Source: JBNKWA01 sp050299555 (GTDB lineage Bacteria; Pseudomonadota; Alphaproteobacteria; Rhodobacterales; Rhodobacteraceae). From it: DNA of 45,760 nt. Location of the stretch: contig JBNKWA010000054.1 of the NCBI GenBank assembly GCA_050299555.1, forward strand, positions 1 to 45,760, written 5' to 3'. The notes below the pieces were generated by a model. It had not been told where the DNA came from. It searched no databases and saw only the letters and a program-made list of their open reading frames with translations. This document shows, piece after piece, positions 8,214-16,184 of the stretch. Within the stretch, counting starts at the first letter, position 1. The number at the start of each line of letters is the position of its first letter. A program made the translations under genes and the position numbers.

Positions 8214-8361
8214 TAATTTTGAAGCACATTGGCGGTTCAGGCAAGCACAATCGACAATGGTGATCACTTCCGAACGGAGGTGGCGGCACGGGAGGACGCA
8301 GGCGGCAGGGGTGCGATGGAGGCCTGCCGGACCGATCCCGCCCGGTCCTTAGGGCGGGAGT

Positions 8362-8375
8362 TTGCCTTTCGACAA
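8362..8375 (+). promoter_or_regulatory. NnrR/FNR-type dyad (TTG-N8-CAA) upstream of the DUF1858 gene
   Basis: TTGCCTTTCGACAA is a TTG-N8-CAA dyad, the spacing used by the FNR/DNR/NnrR branch of Crp/Fnr regulators. It is extended to a 7-bp perfect inverted repeat, GAGTTTG ... CAAACTC (8358-8379). It lies about 52 bases upstream of the DUF1858 start. A related site in front of nosR (18493-18506) shares the GGGAGTTTGC left flank, so one regulator probably controls both. Confidence 0.6.
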
Positions 8376-8427
8376 ACTCGGCTGGCGCCGATCGTCCAAG
8401 CTGGGCAGGAAGTCATGGAAAGCGCCT

Positions 8428-8670
8428 ATGGCCCGACCTGCCGATCCGCCCGCCAACGCGCCCTTCGATCCCGGCGCCCGCGATCTGTCGCTGGCGGAGC
8501 TGTTCGATCGCTGGCCCGCGCTCGGGCGGGTGTTCCTCGATCACCACATGAACTGCCTGGGCTGTCCGATCGCGCCGTTCCATGGCGTTGCCGACGCCTG
8601 CGGTGCCTACCGGATCGACGAGGCGGCGTTCCGGGCCCGCCTGCGCGCCGCCTGGATGGTGGTGGTCTGA
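8428..8670 (+). CDS. DUF1858 domain protein (redox-disulfide/ScdA-N-like)
   Basis: This 80-residue protein consists almost entirely of a DUF1858 domain: LSLAELFDRWPALGRVFLDH, then HMNCLGCPIAPFHGVADAC with the CLGC pair, then YRIDEAAFRARL. Such domains are linked to hybrid-cluster and nitrosative-stress proteins and may hold a disulfide, an iron-sulfur cluster or a hydrophobic ligand. The function is not established. The ATG at 8428 is preferred because an upstream in-frame TTG start would lie on top of the regulatory dyad. The gene ends exactly where the convergent Crp/Fnr gene ends. The upstream dyad suggests induction under denitrifying conditions. Confidence 0.8.
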   Translation: MARPADPPANAPFDPGARDLSLAELFDRWPALGRVFLDHHMNCLGCPIAPFHGVADACGAYRIDEAAFRARLRAAWMVVV

Positions 8671-9366
8671 TCAGCCGGCCGTTCCGCTGAGCTCTACCAG
8701 CCGATGCGGCGCGGTGATCACGATGTGGCGCCGGGTGCTCTGGACGATGCCGTCCCTCTCCCAGGCGCTGAGCAGCCGGCTGACCGTGTGCAGCGTGGTG
8801 CCGGTCATCTCCGAGATGTCCTGGCGGGTGACGGCGAAGGCGATCTCGATGCCCTCGTCGGTCTTGCGGCCGGTCTGGTTGGCCATCCTCAGCAGGCAGG
8901 CGGCGACGCGCTGCTCCACCGCCTGGGTTGCCAGCTCGGCGATCTTGCTGTGCAGCTCGCCGAGGCGCTGGCCCACGGTCCGCTGGGTCTGCGGGGTGAA
9001 GCCGGGATAGTCGGCAGCGAAGCGCGGCCACAGGCCCACCGGCCAGGACAGGGTCAGGCACTCGGCGGCGGTCATCGCGGTGGCGGGATAGCTGTCGCGG
9101 CCGATCGCCGGGGCGATGCCGAAGAGCTGGCCGGCGGCGATGTGCAGGGCGATGATCTGCTCGCCCGAGGGCAGGGTGCGCACCACTCGGATCACCCCGT
9201 CGAGCAGGAGATAGAACCGCTCGGCCGGGGCGCCCTGGTGGAACACCGCCACGCCGGGGTCGAACCGCCTCGGCGTGGCAAGATCGAGGATCGCGCGGAT
9301 CTGGCGCCGGTCGAGACCGCCGAAGGGCGCGACATCGGCAAGAAGGGATTCGTCGAGCTGGGGCAT
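8671..9366 (-). CDS. nnrR: Crp/Fnr-family regulator, NnrR-like
   Basis: The protein has 231 residues from the chosen ATG. It contains an N-terminal cyclic-nucleotide-binding-like beta barrel (RRFDPGVAVFHQGAPAERFY and LLDGVIRVVRTLPSGEQI), a long dimer helix and a C-terminal HTH with TRQDISEMTGTTLHTVSRLL. The N-terminal cysteine cluster of FNR is absent, so it is not an oxygen-sensing FNR. The recognition helix reads LHTVSR, with histidine in place of the FNR glutamate, as I recall for NnrR-type nitric oxide regulators. Adjacency to nosRZDFYLX and two nearby TTG-N8-CAA dyads support control of denitrification genes. The ligand (NO, possibly via haem) is inferred from the family. Confidence 0.78.
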   Translation of the reverse strand: MPQLDESLLADVAPFGGLDRRQIRAILDLATPRRFDPGVAVFHQGAPAERFYLLLDGVIRVVRTLPSGEQIIALHIAAGQLFGIAPAIGRDSYPATAMTAAECLTLSWPVGLWPRFAADYPGFTPQTQRTVGQRLGELHSKIAELATQAVEQRVAACLLRMANQTGRKTDEGIEIAFAVTRQDISEMTGTTLHTVSRLLSAWERDGIVQSTRRHIVITAPHRLVELSGTAG

Positions 9367-9514
9367 GGGGCGCGCAAGTAGAAGGACCCGCCCGCAATAG
9401 GTCAGCCGCGCCGGCGTGTCCAGAAAGCCGCCCGTGTCCGCATGCGGACGCGGGGGGGTGGGTACCGGAAGCCGCTGCCAGGGGGATCCGGGGCGCAGGA
9501 TCCGCCACCGACAC

Positions 9515-9541
9515 GGCGTCCCCATGGGGACGGGGGGTCAA
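9515..9541 (+). repeat. 27-base direct repeat, copy 1 (GTCCCC-AT-GGGGAC core)
   Basis: The core GTCCCCATGGGGAC (9518-9531) is a perfect 14-base palindrome. The repeat runs from GGCG on the left to GGTCAA on the right. It matches copy 2 at 9670-9696 in 23 of 27 positions. The dyad form suggests a protein binding site upstream of the nnrR gene. Confidence 0.6.
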
Positions 9542-9592
9542 CGTACTGGAATCGCGTGAAATCCCGTGGGGACGGTCCCGGGGACAGTGAGA

Positions 9593-9639
9593 AATCGCGC
9601 CCGGGCGCCAGGGTGGGTGGGTGGGGCGCCCGGGCGCGA
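9593..9639 (+). repeat. Hairpin/G-quadruplex repeat element, copy 1
   Basis: A perfect 16-bp inverted repeat begins ATCGCGCCCGGGCGCC at 9593-9608 and is completed at 9624-9639. Its loop and arm base hold GGGTGGGTGGGTGGGG (9610-9625), a textbook four-tract G-quadruplex motif with single-T loops. The same architecture recurs at 30401-30445, 34444-34524 and 34592-34640, always in gene-free gaps. It is likely a REP-like dispersed element. It might also influence RNA ends of the nos or nnrR transcripts. Confidence 0.75.
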
Positions 9640-9669
9640 TGAAAGGCACGGAACCCGGGAGGCGTCGCA

Positions 9670-9696
9670 GGCGTCCCCACGGGGACGCATGGTCAA
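9670..9696 (+). repeat. 27-base direct repeat, copy 2 (GTCCCC-AC-GGGGAC core)
   Basis: It has the same length and boundaries as copy 1. The dyad is nearly perfect (central AC instead of AT), and the right flank CATGGTCAA keeps GGTCAA. It lies between the G-quadruplex element and the end of nosX. Confidence 0.6.
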
Positions 9697-9790
9697 GTAT
9701 CTGATTTAAAACGAAAAAAATGTTAACGCCAGTGGGGACGCCGTGGGGACAGGGCAGGACTGCCCGCAAGACCCTGGTGCTGGCCGGCCT

Positions 9791-10699
9791 TCAGGCGACG
9801 ATAATCCGGTCGCATTCCAGACCGGCGAGGGCGCCGCGGGGCATCAGCGCCGCGGCGGTCGAGAAGGCATCGGCGCGCGCCGCGCTGGCGTCGATGACGC
9901 TGACCTGCCGGTGGAGCGGCTCTGTCCAGCCCCGGCGCGGGTGCAGGATGTGGCCGACCGTGCCGCCCGCATCCAGAACCGTGCCCAGCGGCGCCGAGGT
10001 GGCGATGGCGCGGTCGCTGAGCCGCAGCGCCCGGTCGCCGCCGGCAATGGCGACGTGCCAGCCGCGCCCGCCGGGGCCGGACCCGAGGGCGGCGATCTCG
10101 CCCATCTCCACCAGCAGGTCGGCAAAGCCCTGACCGCGCAGGAGCGCCGCGACCCGGTCGGTGATGTAGCCCTGGGCGATGCCGTTCAGCGTCAGCGCGG
10201 CGCCGGGGCGCATGGTGCGGACGCTGCCCGCATCCCAGTGCACATGGTCGAAACCGACCAGCGCCAGCGCCTCGGCAAGCTCATCCCTTCCGACCGTGCG
10301 GCCGGCGGCGCCGGCCTCGGCATAGAGCCGGAAAAGCGGCTGCACGGTGGGATCGAACAGCCCGCCGGTTCCGGCATGGACGGCGCCCGCCAGCGACAGC
10401 ACCTCGATCAACTCGGGCGGCGGGTCGGCCAGCACGCCGTCGCGGTTCAGCCGCATGAGCGTGCTGTCGGCGCGGTAGAGCGAGAAGATCGCCTCGAGCC
10501 GGGCAAGCTCGGCCTCGACGGCGGCGAAAACCGGCCGTGCCTCGGCATCGCTCAGGTGGCGCAGCCTGATCTCGGCCGGGGCGCCGAGGGCGATGCCGGT
10601 CCACCGGGCCTCGGCGGCACGGGCGGCGGCACCGGCAAGGGGCGCCGCGCAGGCGGCGGCGCCGATGAAAAGCGCCCGGCGGCGGCTGAGGCGGGTCAT
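9791..10699 (-). CDS. nosX: NosX, FAD:protein FMN transferase (ApbE family)
   Basis: This 302-residue ApbE-family protein is exported; the N-terminus MTRLSRRRALFIGAAACAAP carries a twin-arginine-like motif and a hydrophobic core. Family features include ALTLNGIAQGYITDRVA (substrate-binding loop) and DAFSTAAALMP near the C-terminus. NosX transfers FMN from FAD to a threonine of the periplasmic domain of NosR, which is needed for N2O reduction in vivo. NosR in this window carries the matching acceptor motif SGATVT. The start overlaps the nosL stop (ATGA). It is the last gene of nosRZDFYLX. Confidence 0.93.
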   Translation of the reverse strand: MTRLSRRRALFIGAAACAAPLAGAAARAAEARWTGIALGAPAEIRLRHLSDAEARPVFAAVEAELARLEAIFSLYRADSTLMRLNRDGVLADPPPELIEVLSLAGAVHAGTGGLFDPTVQPLFRLYAEAGAAGRTVGRDELAEALALVGFDHVHWDAGSVRTMRPGAALTLNGIAQGYITDRVAALLRGQGFADLLVEMGEIAALGSGPGGRGWHVAIAGGDRALRLSDRAIATSAPLGTVLDAGGTVGHILHPRRGWTEPLHRQVSVIDASAARADAFSTAAALMPRGALAGLECDRIIVA

Positions 10700-11250
10700 T
10701 CGGTCATCTCCCCGCCATCCATGCCGTGGCCGGCATGGTCCATGGCCGGCTGGCCCGGCGCCATCGGCATCTCGGCGAGCCCGTAGCCTTCGGGGATCGC
10801 ATCGAAGGCGACCATGCGGCCGCCATTGCCGGCGATGAAGGCGGCGGCGCCGGCCTCGGTGCCGAAGGGGATCGCCTCGGGCGTGCCCATGCCGCCCATG
10901 GTGCGGCTGTCGATGACGAAATGCGCCTCGCTGGCGGCGATCCAGTTCTCGCGCCCCGGCTCGGCCCAGTTCGGCGCCTTGTCCATGTCGGAGACGTAGA
11001 TGGCGGCGATGGGGGCCAGCTTTTCGGGGTCGCGGATGAAGGCGGCGGCATCGGAGACCTGGGCGAACCAGACCGGCGCCTGATAGCCTTCGAGGCGGAT
11101 CTGCGCCTTGGGGCCGCCATGGTCGGCCAGGTACATCTGGCAATAGTGGCCGATCGCCTCGTCGGTCATCGCCACCGGGCCGAGATCGGCCTTGTCCTCG
11201 CGGCAGCCGGCGACGGCCAGAACCGCGATCAGCACGAGATGGAGTTTCAT
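10696..11250 (-). CDS. nosL: NosL, copper-binding lipoprotein
   Basis: The protein has 184 residues with a lipoprotein signal MKLHLVLIAVLAVAGC, where Cys16 is the lipidation site. The family segment TDEAIGHYCQMYLADHGGPK follows, in which Cys and Met residues can bind Cu(I). The C-terminus is rich in Met and His (EMPMAPGQPAMDHAGHGMDG), adding more possible copper ligands than the core family. NosL delivers copper for assembly of the NosZ CuZ centre together with the NosDFY complex. Its start overlaps the nosY stop by ATGA. Confidence 0.93.
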   Translation of the reverse strand: MKLHLVLIAVLAVAGCREDKADLGPVAMTDEAIGHYCQMYLADHGGPKAQIRLEGYQAPVWFAQVSDAAAFIRDPEKLAPIAAIYVSDMDKAPNWAEPGRENWIAASEAHFVIDSRTMGGMGTPEAIPFGTEAGAAAFIAGNGGRMVAFDAIPEGYGLAEMPMAPGQPAMDHAGHGMDGGEMTE

Positions 11251-12080
11251 GGCTTCAGTCTCCGGGTCAGGGCGAGGCCGCCGGCGATCGCGGCGCCGAG
11301 CCACAGGGCGAGGGTGAGAAGGGCGGCCGCCGGCGGCGCCGGCAGGCTGCGGGCAAGGCCGTCGAGGCCGGCCACCGGGGCGTTGTCGAGGAGCACGAGG
11401 TTGTAGAGCCGGAAAGCGTCGGCGGGGTTGGCCAGCACCAGCCACGGAAACACCCGGGTGGAGAAGGCGCCGTCGCCGGCGGCCATCAGCGCGCCGAGGA
11501 GCGCGATGTCGAATAGGACGACGAACACCAGCCACAGGCCCACCGCCATCGCCGCCGCGGTGCCGCTGCGCTGGCTGCCGGCGGAGATCAGGATGCCGAG
11601 GGCGACAAAGACCGCGCCAAGGCCGAGGCTGGTCGCCATCAGCCGGCCCCAGACCCAGAGCCCGGCCATGTCGAGGCCGGACAGGGCCACGACGACGAGG
11701 GCGGCGGCGGTGTAGCCGATGAGGATGGCGCCGCCGACCACGGCGGTGAGCGCCAGGAACTTGGCCAGGAAAAGCTCGCCCCGGGACAGCGGCGTGGCCA
11801 GGGTCAGCGCCAGGGTGCCGCGCTCGATCTCGCCCGAGAAGGAATCGTAGGAGATCAGCAGCGCGATCAGCGGGATCAGGTAGACCGACAGGGTGGCGAG
11901 GCTGGCCGCGGTGACGGTCAGGGTGTCGGCCCTGACCTGGCCCGACTGGCCGGCGGCGAACAGCGCCAGCGCCAGCGCGAAGAGCGCCAGAAGGCCGGTG
12001 GCGAGTGCCGCCCAGCGGTTGCGGCGGGCGATCTTCAGCTCGGTCGCGGCGGTGGCGAGGATGCGGGTCGGGGCGCTCAT
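11247..12080 (-). CDS. nosY: NosY, membrane permease of the NosDFY ABC complex
   Basis: This 277-residue polytopic membrane protein has about six hydrophobic segments. The motif DSFSGEIERGTLALTLATPLSRGELFLAKFLAL is typical of ABC-2-type NosY permeases. It forms the membrane part of the NosDFY machine that handles copper or sulfur for CuZ assembly of N2O reductase. It overlaps nosF upstream and nosL downstream by ATGA junctions, so translation is coupled. Confidence 0.93.
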   Translation of the reverse strand: MSAPTRILATAATELKIARRNRWAALATGLLALFALALALFAAGQSGQVRADTLTVTAASLATLSVYLIPLIALLISYDSFSGEIERGTLALTLATPLSRGELFLAKFLALTAVVGGAILIGYTAAALVVVALSGLDMAGLWVWGRLMATSLGLGAVFVALGILISAGSQRSGTAAAMAVGLWLVFVVLFDIALLGALMAAGDGAFSTRVFPWLVLANPADAFRLYNLVLLDNAPVAGLDGLARSLPAPPAAALLTLALWLGAAIAGGLALTRRLKP

Positions 12081-12973
12081 GACCGGTCACCTGCGGTGGA
12101 GAAGTGGTGGTAGACGTCGTCGAGGCTTGGCAGCCGCACGTCGAGGTCGCGGACGGCGGTGTCGGCGGCGAGGCGGCGCATAAGGTCGAACTTGGCGCCG
12201 ACATCGCAGGAGAGCTCGACCGCGGTGCCGTTGCAGCGGGTGCCGCCGATGCGGGAATGCAGGGCGTCGGCCTGGCCGGGCAGGGTGGTGACGCGGATCT
12301 GGGCCTTGAGCGCGGCCATCTCGGCGAGGCGGGCGAGGGTGCCCTCGGCGACCAGGCGGCCGTGGGCGAGGATCGCCACGCGGTCGGTGCGGTTCTCGAC
12401 CTCCTCCAGCCCGTGGGAGGACAGGACCACGGCGGTACCGCGGGCGGTGACCGCGTCGATCAGCGCGTAGAAGGCGCGGCGCGAGACCGGGTCGAGGCCG
12501 GAGGTGGGCTCGTCCAGGAGCATCAGGCCGGGCGCGCCGATCAGCGCCTGGGCGAGGCCGAGGCGCTGGCGCATGCCCTTGGACCAGGTGCCGGTGGGGC
12601 GGTCGGCGGCGTGGGCGATGCCGACCCGGTCGAGAAGCGGCATGACGATGGCGGGGCTCTCGCCGCGCAGCCGGGCGAAATGGGTCAGCACCTCGCGGCC
12701 GGTCAGTGCGCGGTGGAAGGCGACCGCCTCGGGCAGGTAGCTGACGGCGCGGCGGGCGGCGGCGCTGCCGGGGGCATGGCCGGCGACGGTGACGGTACCC
12801 GCGGCGGGGGCGATGAAGCCGAGCACGGTCTTGAAGAAGGTGGTCTTGCCGGCGCCGTTATGGCCCAGAAGCGCCAGCTTCTCGCCCGGGCGGGCGGCCA
12901 GGGTGAGGCCGTCGAGGGCGGTGAAGGTGTCGAAGCGGACACTCAGCGCCTCGGCGGAGAGCATCGGGGTCAT
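12077..12973 (-). CDS. nosF: NosF, ABC transporter ATPase
   Basis: This 298-residue ABC ATPase has Walker A LLGHNGAGKTTFF, signature GTWSKGMRQRLGLAQAL and Walker B GLMLLDEPTSGLDP, followed by an H-loop in VLSSHGLEEV. The signature reads WSKGM, as usual in NosF, rather than LSGGQ. It energises NosDFY during N2O reductase maturation. The ATG used overlaps the nosD stop (ATGA); a longer open frame upstream is nosD in another frame. Confidence 0.93.
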   Translation of the reverse strand: MTPMLSAEALSVRFDTFTALDGLTLAARPGEKLALLGHNGAGKTTFFKTVLGFIAPAAGTVTVAGHAPGSAAARRAVSYLPEAVAFHRALTGREVLTHFARLRGESPAIVMPLLDRVGIAHAADRPTGTWSKGMRQRLGLAQALIGAPGLMLLDEPTSGLDPVSRRAFYALIDAVTARGTAVVLSSHGLEEVENRTDRVAILAHGRLVAEGTLARLAEMAALKAQIRVTTLPGQADALHSRIGGTRCNGTAVELSCDVGAKFDLMRRLAADTAVRDLDVRLPSLDDVYHHFSTAGDRS

Positions 12974-14241
12974 GGTCGGTCTCCTGCTTCGATGCCGGCG
13001 GTGCCGGGAGAGAGCAGCGGATGGCTGTCGGTCACCCCGCCGGGCACGAGGCCCGGGAAGCGCGACTGCGACCAGGCGACGAGCTGCATGGCCGGGGCAC
13101 CCAGCAGCAGCCGGGCCATGGGCTGGGTCCAGACCATCTGCTCGACCGCGTCGTTGGGGCGGTAGGGGCTGTCGGCGCGGCCGTCGCCGTCGAGGTCGAA
13201 GCCGGCATGGTCGGACCAGTAGTTGCCGGTGCCGTCCCTGGACCATTCCAGCCAGCGCGAGCCCACGTATTTCACCTGGGTCCGGTTGCCGATCAGCGCA
13301 TTGCCGGTCAGCGTGTTGCCCTCGGAGCCGGCGGTGAAGTGGATGCCGATCTGGCAGCCTTCGAGGCGGTTGCCGATGAAGTCGTTGCGGTTGGCGTTAT
13401 AGACGAAGAGGCACTTCTCGCCGCCGTTCCGCACCTCGTTGTGGGCGAGGGTGGCGTGGTTGGCGAAGTTCATGAAGAAGCCGTGGTCGCGGTCGCCGTC
13501 GGAGAGGTTGTCGCGCACGTCGAGCCGGGTCGAGTACATGAAGGCGAAGCCCATCTCGTTGCCGGTGGAGACGTTGCCGGTGACCTCGATCTGGTTGGCG
13601 TACATGGAATGGAAGGCGAAGCGCAGGTCGCTGAAGCGGTTGCCCCGGTAGGTGGCGCGATTGGACGTGGTGATGAAGACGCCGTCGCGGCCCAGCGAGA
13701 CGTCGTTATCCTCGACCAAGAGGCCCGGCGCGTTCCAGACATAGATGCCGGGGCCCCGCTCGGGCACCCGCAGGTCGTCGCGGCCGCGAATGGTGTTGCC
13801 GCGCACGGTGGCGTCATGGGCCCCCTGCACGTCGATGCCGATCAGGTTGCCGAGGATGCGGTTCTTCTCGATCACCGCGCCGGTGGCCGGCTTGTCGAGG
13901 GCGATGCCGGAATCGAGGCCGTCGAGCCGGATCCCCGATCCCTCGACCACAAGCCCGCGAATGGTGACGTCGGGCGCGGCGACGCGGATCACCGTGCCCT
14001 CGCCGGGGCCGACGACGCGGGCATCGGCCCCGTTGGTATCGGCGCCGCCGGTCAGGGTCAGCGGCCGGTCGATGGTGACCGGCCCCGGATGGATACCCGG
14101 GGCCAGTACAAGCTCGTCGCCCGGCGCCGCCGCGGCGATGGCGCGGGCGAGCGCCCCCGGCCCGGCCGGCACCTGTACCACCCCCGCCGCCGCCGAAAGC
14201 GGCGCCAGGCAGAGGCACAGGAGGGCGAGACGGAAGCGCAT
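12970..14241 (-). CDS. nosD: NosD, periplasmic copper-processing protein of the NosDFY complex
   Basis: This 423-residue exported protein has the signal peptide MRFRLALLCLCLAPLSAAAG. It is followed by right-handed beta-helix repeats of the carbohydrate-binding/CASH type, visible as recurring turns such as GNTIRGR, EDNDVSLGRDGVFI, RGNRFSDLRF and IGNRLEGCQIGIHF. NosD receives copper from NosL and passes it to NosZ. The gene begins 12 bases after nosZ and overlaps nosF. The length is normal for the family. Confidence 0.93.
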   Translation of the reverse strand: MRFRLALLCLCLAPLSAAAGVVQVPAGPGALARAIAAAAPGDELVLAPGIHPGPVTIDRPLTLTGGADTNGADARVVGPGEGTVIRVAAPDVTIRGLVVEGSGIRLDGLDSGIALDKPATGAVIEKNRILGNLIGIDVQGAHDATVRGNTIRGRDDLRVPERGPGIYVWNAPGLLVEDNDVSLGRDGVFITTSNRATYRGNRFSDLRFAFHSMYANQIEVTGNVSTGNEMGFAFMYSTRLDVRDNLSDGDRDHGFFMNFANHATLAHNEVRNGGEKCLFVYNANRNDFIGNRLEGCQIGIHFTAGSEGNTLTGNALIGNRTQVKYVGSRWLEWSRDGTGNYWSDHAGFDLDGDGRADSPYRPNDAVEQMVWTQPMARLLLGAPAMQLVAWSQSRFPGLVPGGVTDSHPLLSPGTAGIEAGDRP

Positions 14242-14253
14242 CGTCCGATCTCC

Positions 14254-16170
14254 TCAGGCCGCCCGCGGCTTGACCAGCATCCGGCCGCGCATCTCCATGT
14301 GGAGCGCGTGGCAGAACCACTGGCAATAGTACCAGTGAACGCCCGGCCTGTCGGCGGTGAAGGTGACCGAGGCGGTGGCCTGCGGCCCGATCTCCATGGC
14401 GATGCCGTGGTTGGAGAGGGTGAAGCCGTGGGTCAGGTCCTCCACGTCGTCCATGTTGGTGATGTAGACGGTGACCTCGTCGCCCTCGATCACCTCGAAC
14501 TTCTCGAGCGAGAACTGCGGCGCCACCGAGTGCATGTAGACCCGGACCTTGTTGCCGTCGCGGATCACGTCGGCCCCCCAGTCGAGATCGACGCCGTCCG
14601 CCTCGGCCTGCTTGCGGGCGTCCTCCCAGGTCGGGTCGCCGCGATCCCACACCGCCACCGGGTTGACCTTGGAGACATGGACGATGATCGAATCGTGCGG
14701 CTCGGCGAAGGTCGGGCCGTCATGGACGACCTGCATGTCATCGGACGAGATGTCGATGAGCTGCTCGTTCTCGGGCTTCAGCGGGCCGACATTGATGAAC
14801 CGGTCCTTGGAGAACTTGTTCATCGAGATCAGCCACTTGCCGTCCGCCTCGGCGGTTTCGCCCATGGAGGTCGAGTTGTGGCCCGGCTGATAGGCGACGT
14901 CGACCTTGGAGATGATCGGATCGACATCCTCGCCGTTGAACTTGGCGATCGCCTTTTCGATGTTCCACTTCACGATCTGGCTGTCGAGGAACAGCGTGGT
15001 GAAGGCGTTGCCCTGGCCGTCGAACGCGGTGTGCAGCGGCCCGAGGCCCAGTTCCGGCTCGGCCACGACGCAGGAGCGCGGATCGGCATTGTCGGCGAAC
15101 AGCGCCGGCACCTTGGTGACGTCGATCACCGACACCGTGGGCGACAGCTTGCCGTTGATGCAGATGTGCTTCTTGTCCGGGGCCGCGTTCACGCCATGGG
15201 GCGAGTTCGGGATCGGCACGTAGCGGGTGTAATTGCCCTTGGCGCCCTTGCGGCCGTCGAGGACCTTGACGCCGTTGAGCTCCTGATAGTCGCCCGCGGC
15301 CACGCCGGCCTCGATCGCCTTGATGTCGAAGATCACGACGTGGTCCACCTCGCTGGCGGTCATGTCGGCCAGATTCATCCCCATCTCGGAGTTGTAGGAG
15401 GACGAGAAGGCGTAAAGGCCCTGGTAGTCGCAATCGGTGTTGTCGAGGTTGCCCGAGACGATGACCTGCCAGGCGACTTCCATCGCATCGCCGTCGATGG
15501 CGGTGAAGATGTTGATGTACTGATCGGGGTCGTCGAGGATCTGGCCGTCATTGACCAGCGGCGCCTCGTGTTCCGAGTTGGCGAAGATGTAGCCGGTGCG
15601 CGGGAATTTCTGCGGCCGCATGCCGTGGATGTCGTGGGCGTTGGGGATCTCGATGATCTTGTCGCACTTCATCACGTCGCAGCGCACCCGGGCGACGCGG
15701 GTGTTGGCCTTGTCGTTCATGAACAGGTAGCGCCCGTCATAGGTGCCGTCGGTGAAGGACATGTGCGGGTGGTGCAGGTCGCCGTTGTCGTAGGTCTGCA
15801 TGCCGCGCTTGGCCAGGAATTCCCGGGTCTCGGGCAGAAGGCCCTCGGTCAGGATCTTGAGGCTTTCGTTGGTCTGGCCCCAGCCGGTGGCCGAGCAGCG
15901 GTTGAACACCGGCACCCGCATCAGCTCGCGCATCGACGGCACCCCGAGGATGCGCAGCTCGCCGGTCTGGCCCGAGGACCAGAAGCCGTAATATTCGTCG
16001 AGCTGGCCGACGCCGACCTCGGCGCTCTGGGCCGAGGCGCGGCGGGTGGAGCCGGCCAGTCCGGCCAGCGCGCCGGCACCGACCGCGCCGGCGGCCAGCG
16101 CCGCACCGGCGGTTCCGCCGAGCAATCCGCGGCGGGTGACGTTGAGGCTGTCGTCCTTGACTTCGCTCAT
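14254..16170 (-). CDS. nosZ: NosZ, nitrous-oxide reductase (clade I, Tat-exported)
   Basis: The protein has 638 residues. The Tat signal NVTRRGLLGGTAGAALAAG marks clade I. The seven-bladed propeller carries CuZ histidines, for example GDLHHPHMSF near residue 125 and NAHDIHGM. The C-terminal cupredoxin domain holds the CuA site HWYYCQWFCHALHMEMRGRM with two Cys, two His and Met. The enzyme reduces N2O to N2 in the periplasm, taking electrons from cytochrome c or pseudoazurin. The ATG chosen fits the Tat leader; a longer open frame upstream overlaps nosR and is a shadow. All expected ligands visible to me are intact, so the enzyme should be functional. Confidence 0.97.
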   Translation of the reverse strand: MSEVKDDSLNVTRRGLLGGTAGAALAAGAVGAGALAGLAGSTRRASAQSAEVGVGQLDEYYGFWSSGQTGELRILGVPSMRELMRVPVFNRCSATGWGQTNESLKILTEGLLPETREFLAKRGMQTYDNGDLHHPHMSFTDGTYDGRYLFMNDKANTRVARVRCDVMKCDKIIEIPNAHDIHGMRPQKFPRTGYIFANSEHEAPLVNDGQILDDPDQYINIFTAIDGDAMEVAWQVIVSGNLDNTDCDYQGLYAFSSSYNSEMGMNLADMTASEVDHVVIFDIKAIEAGVAAGDYQELNGVKVLDGRKGAKGNYTRYVPIPNSPHGVNAAPDKKHICINGKLSPTVSVIDVTKVPALFADNADPRSCVVAEPELGLGPLHTAFDGQGNAFTTLFLDSQIVKWNIEKAIAKFNGEDVDPIISKVDVAYQPGHNSTSMGETAEADGKWLISMNKFSKDRFINVGPLKPENEQLIDISSDDMQVVHDGPTFAEPHDSIIVHVSKVNPVAVWDRGDPTWEDARKQAEADGVDLDWGADVIRDGNKVRVYMHSVAPQFSLEKFEVIEGDEVTVYITNMDDVEDLTHGFTLSNHGIAMEIGPQATASVTFTADRPGVHWYYCQWFCHALHMEMRGRMLVKPRAA

Positions 16171-16184
16171 CGTGGGTCTCCCTT

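Larger units (their letters stand above)
9367..9790. other. Repeat-rich intergenic region between nnrR and nosX
   Basis: This stretch of 424 bases holds no convincing gene. It contains two 27-base imperfect direct repeats (9515-9541 and 9670-9696, 4 mismatches), each built around a GTCCCC-N2-GGGGAC dyad. Further GTGGGGAC copies lie at 9565, 9732 and 9743, and a GTCCCGGGGAC dyad lies at 9574-9584. A hairpin/G-quadruplex element sits at 9593-9639. An A-rich patch (9707-9720) and a small stem GGGCAG-GA-CTGCCC (9754-9767 region) lie near the end of nosX and could contribute to termination of the nos transcript. Confidence 0.6.

Noticed and set aside
8362..8670. A longer DUF1858 protein starting at a TTG at 8362
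   Set aside because: That start lies on the TTG-N8-CAA regulatory dyad and adds residues unlike the domain; ATG 8428 with GGAA upstream is preferred.
9515..9750. CRISPR-like array in the nnrR-nosX gap
   Set aside because: Only two long repeats 155 bases apart with no regular spacers and no cas genes; better read as binding-site repeats.
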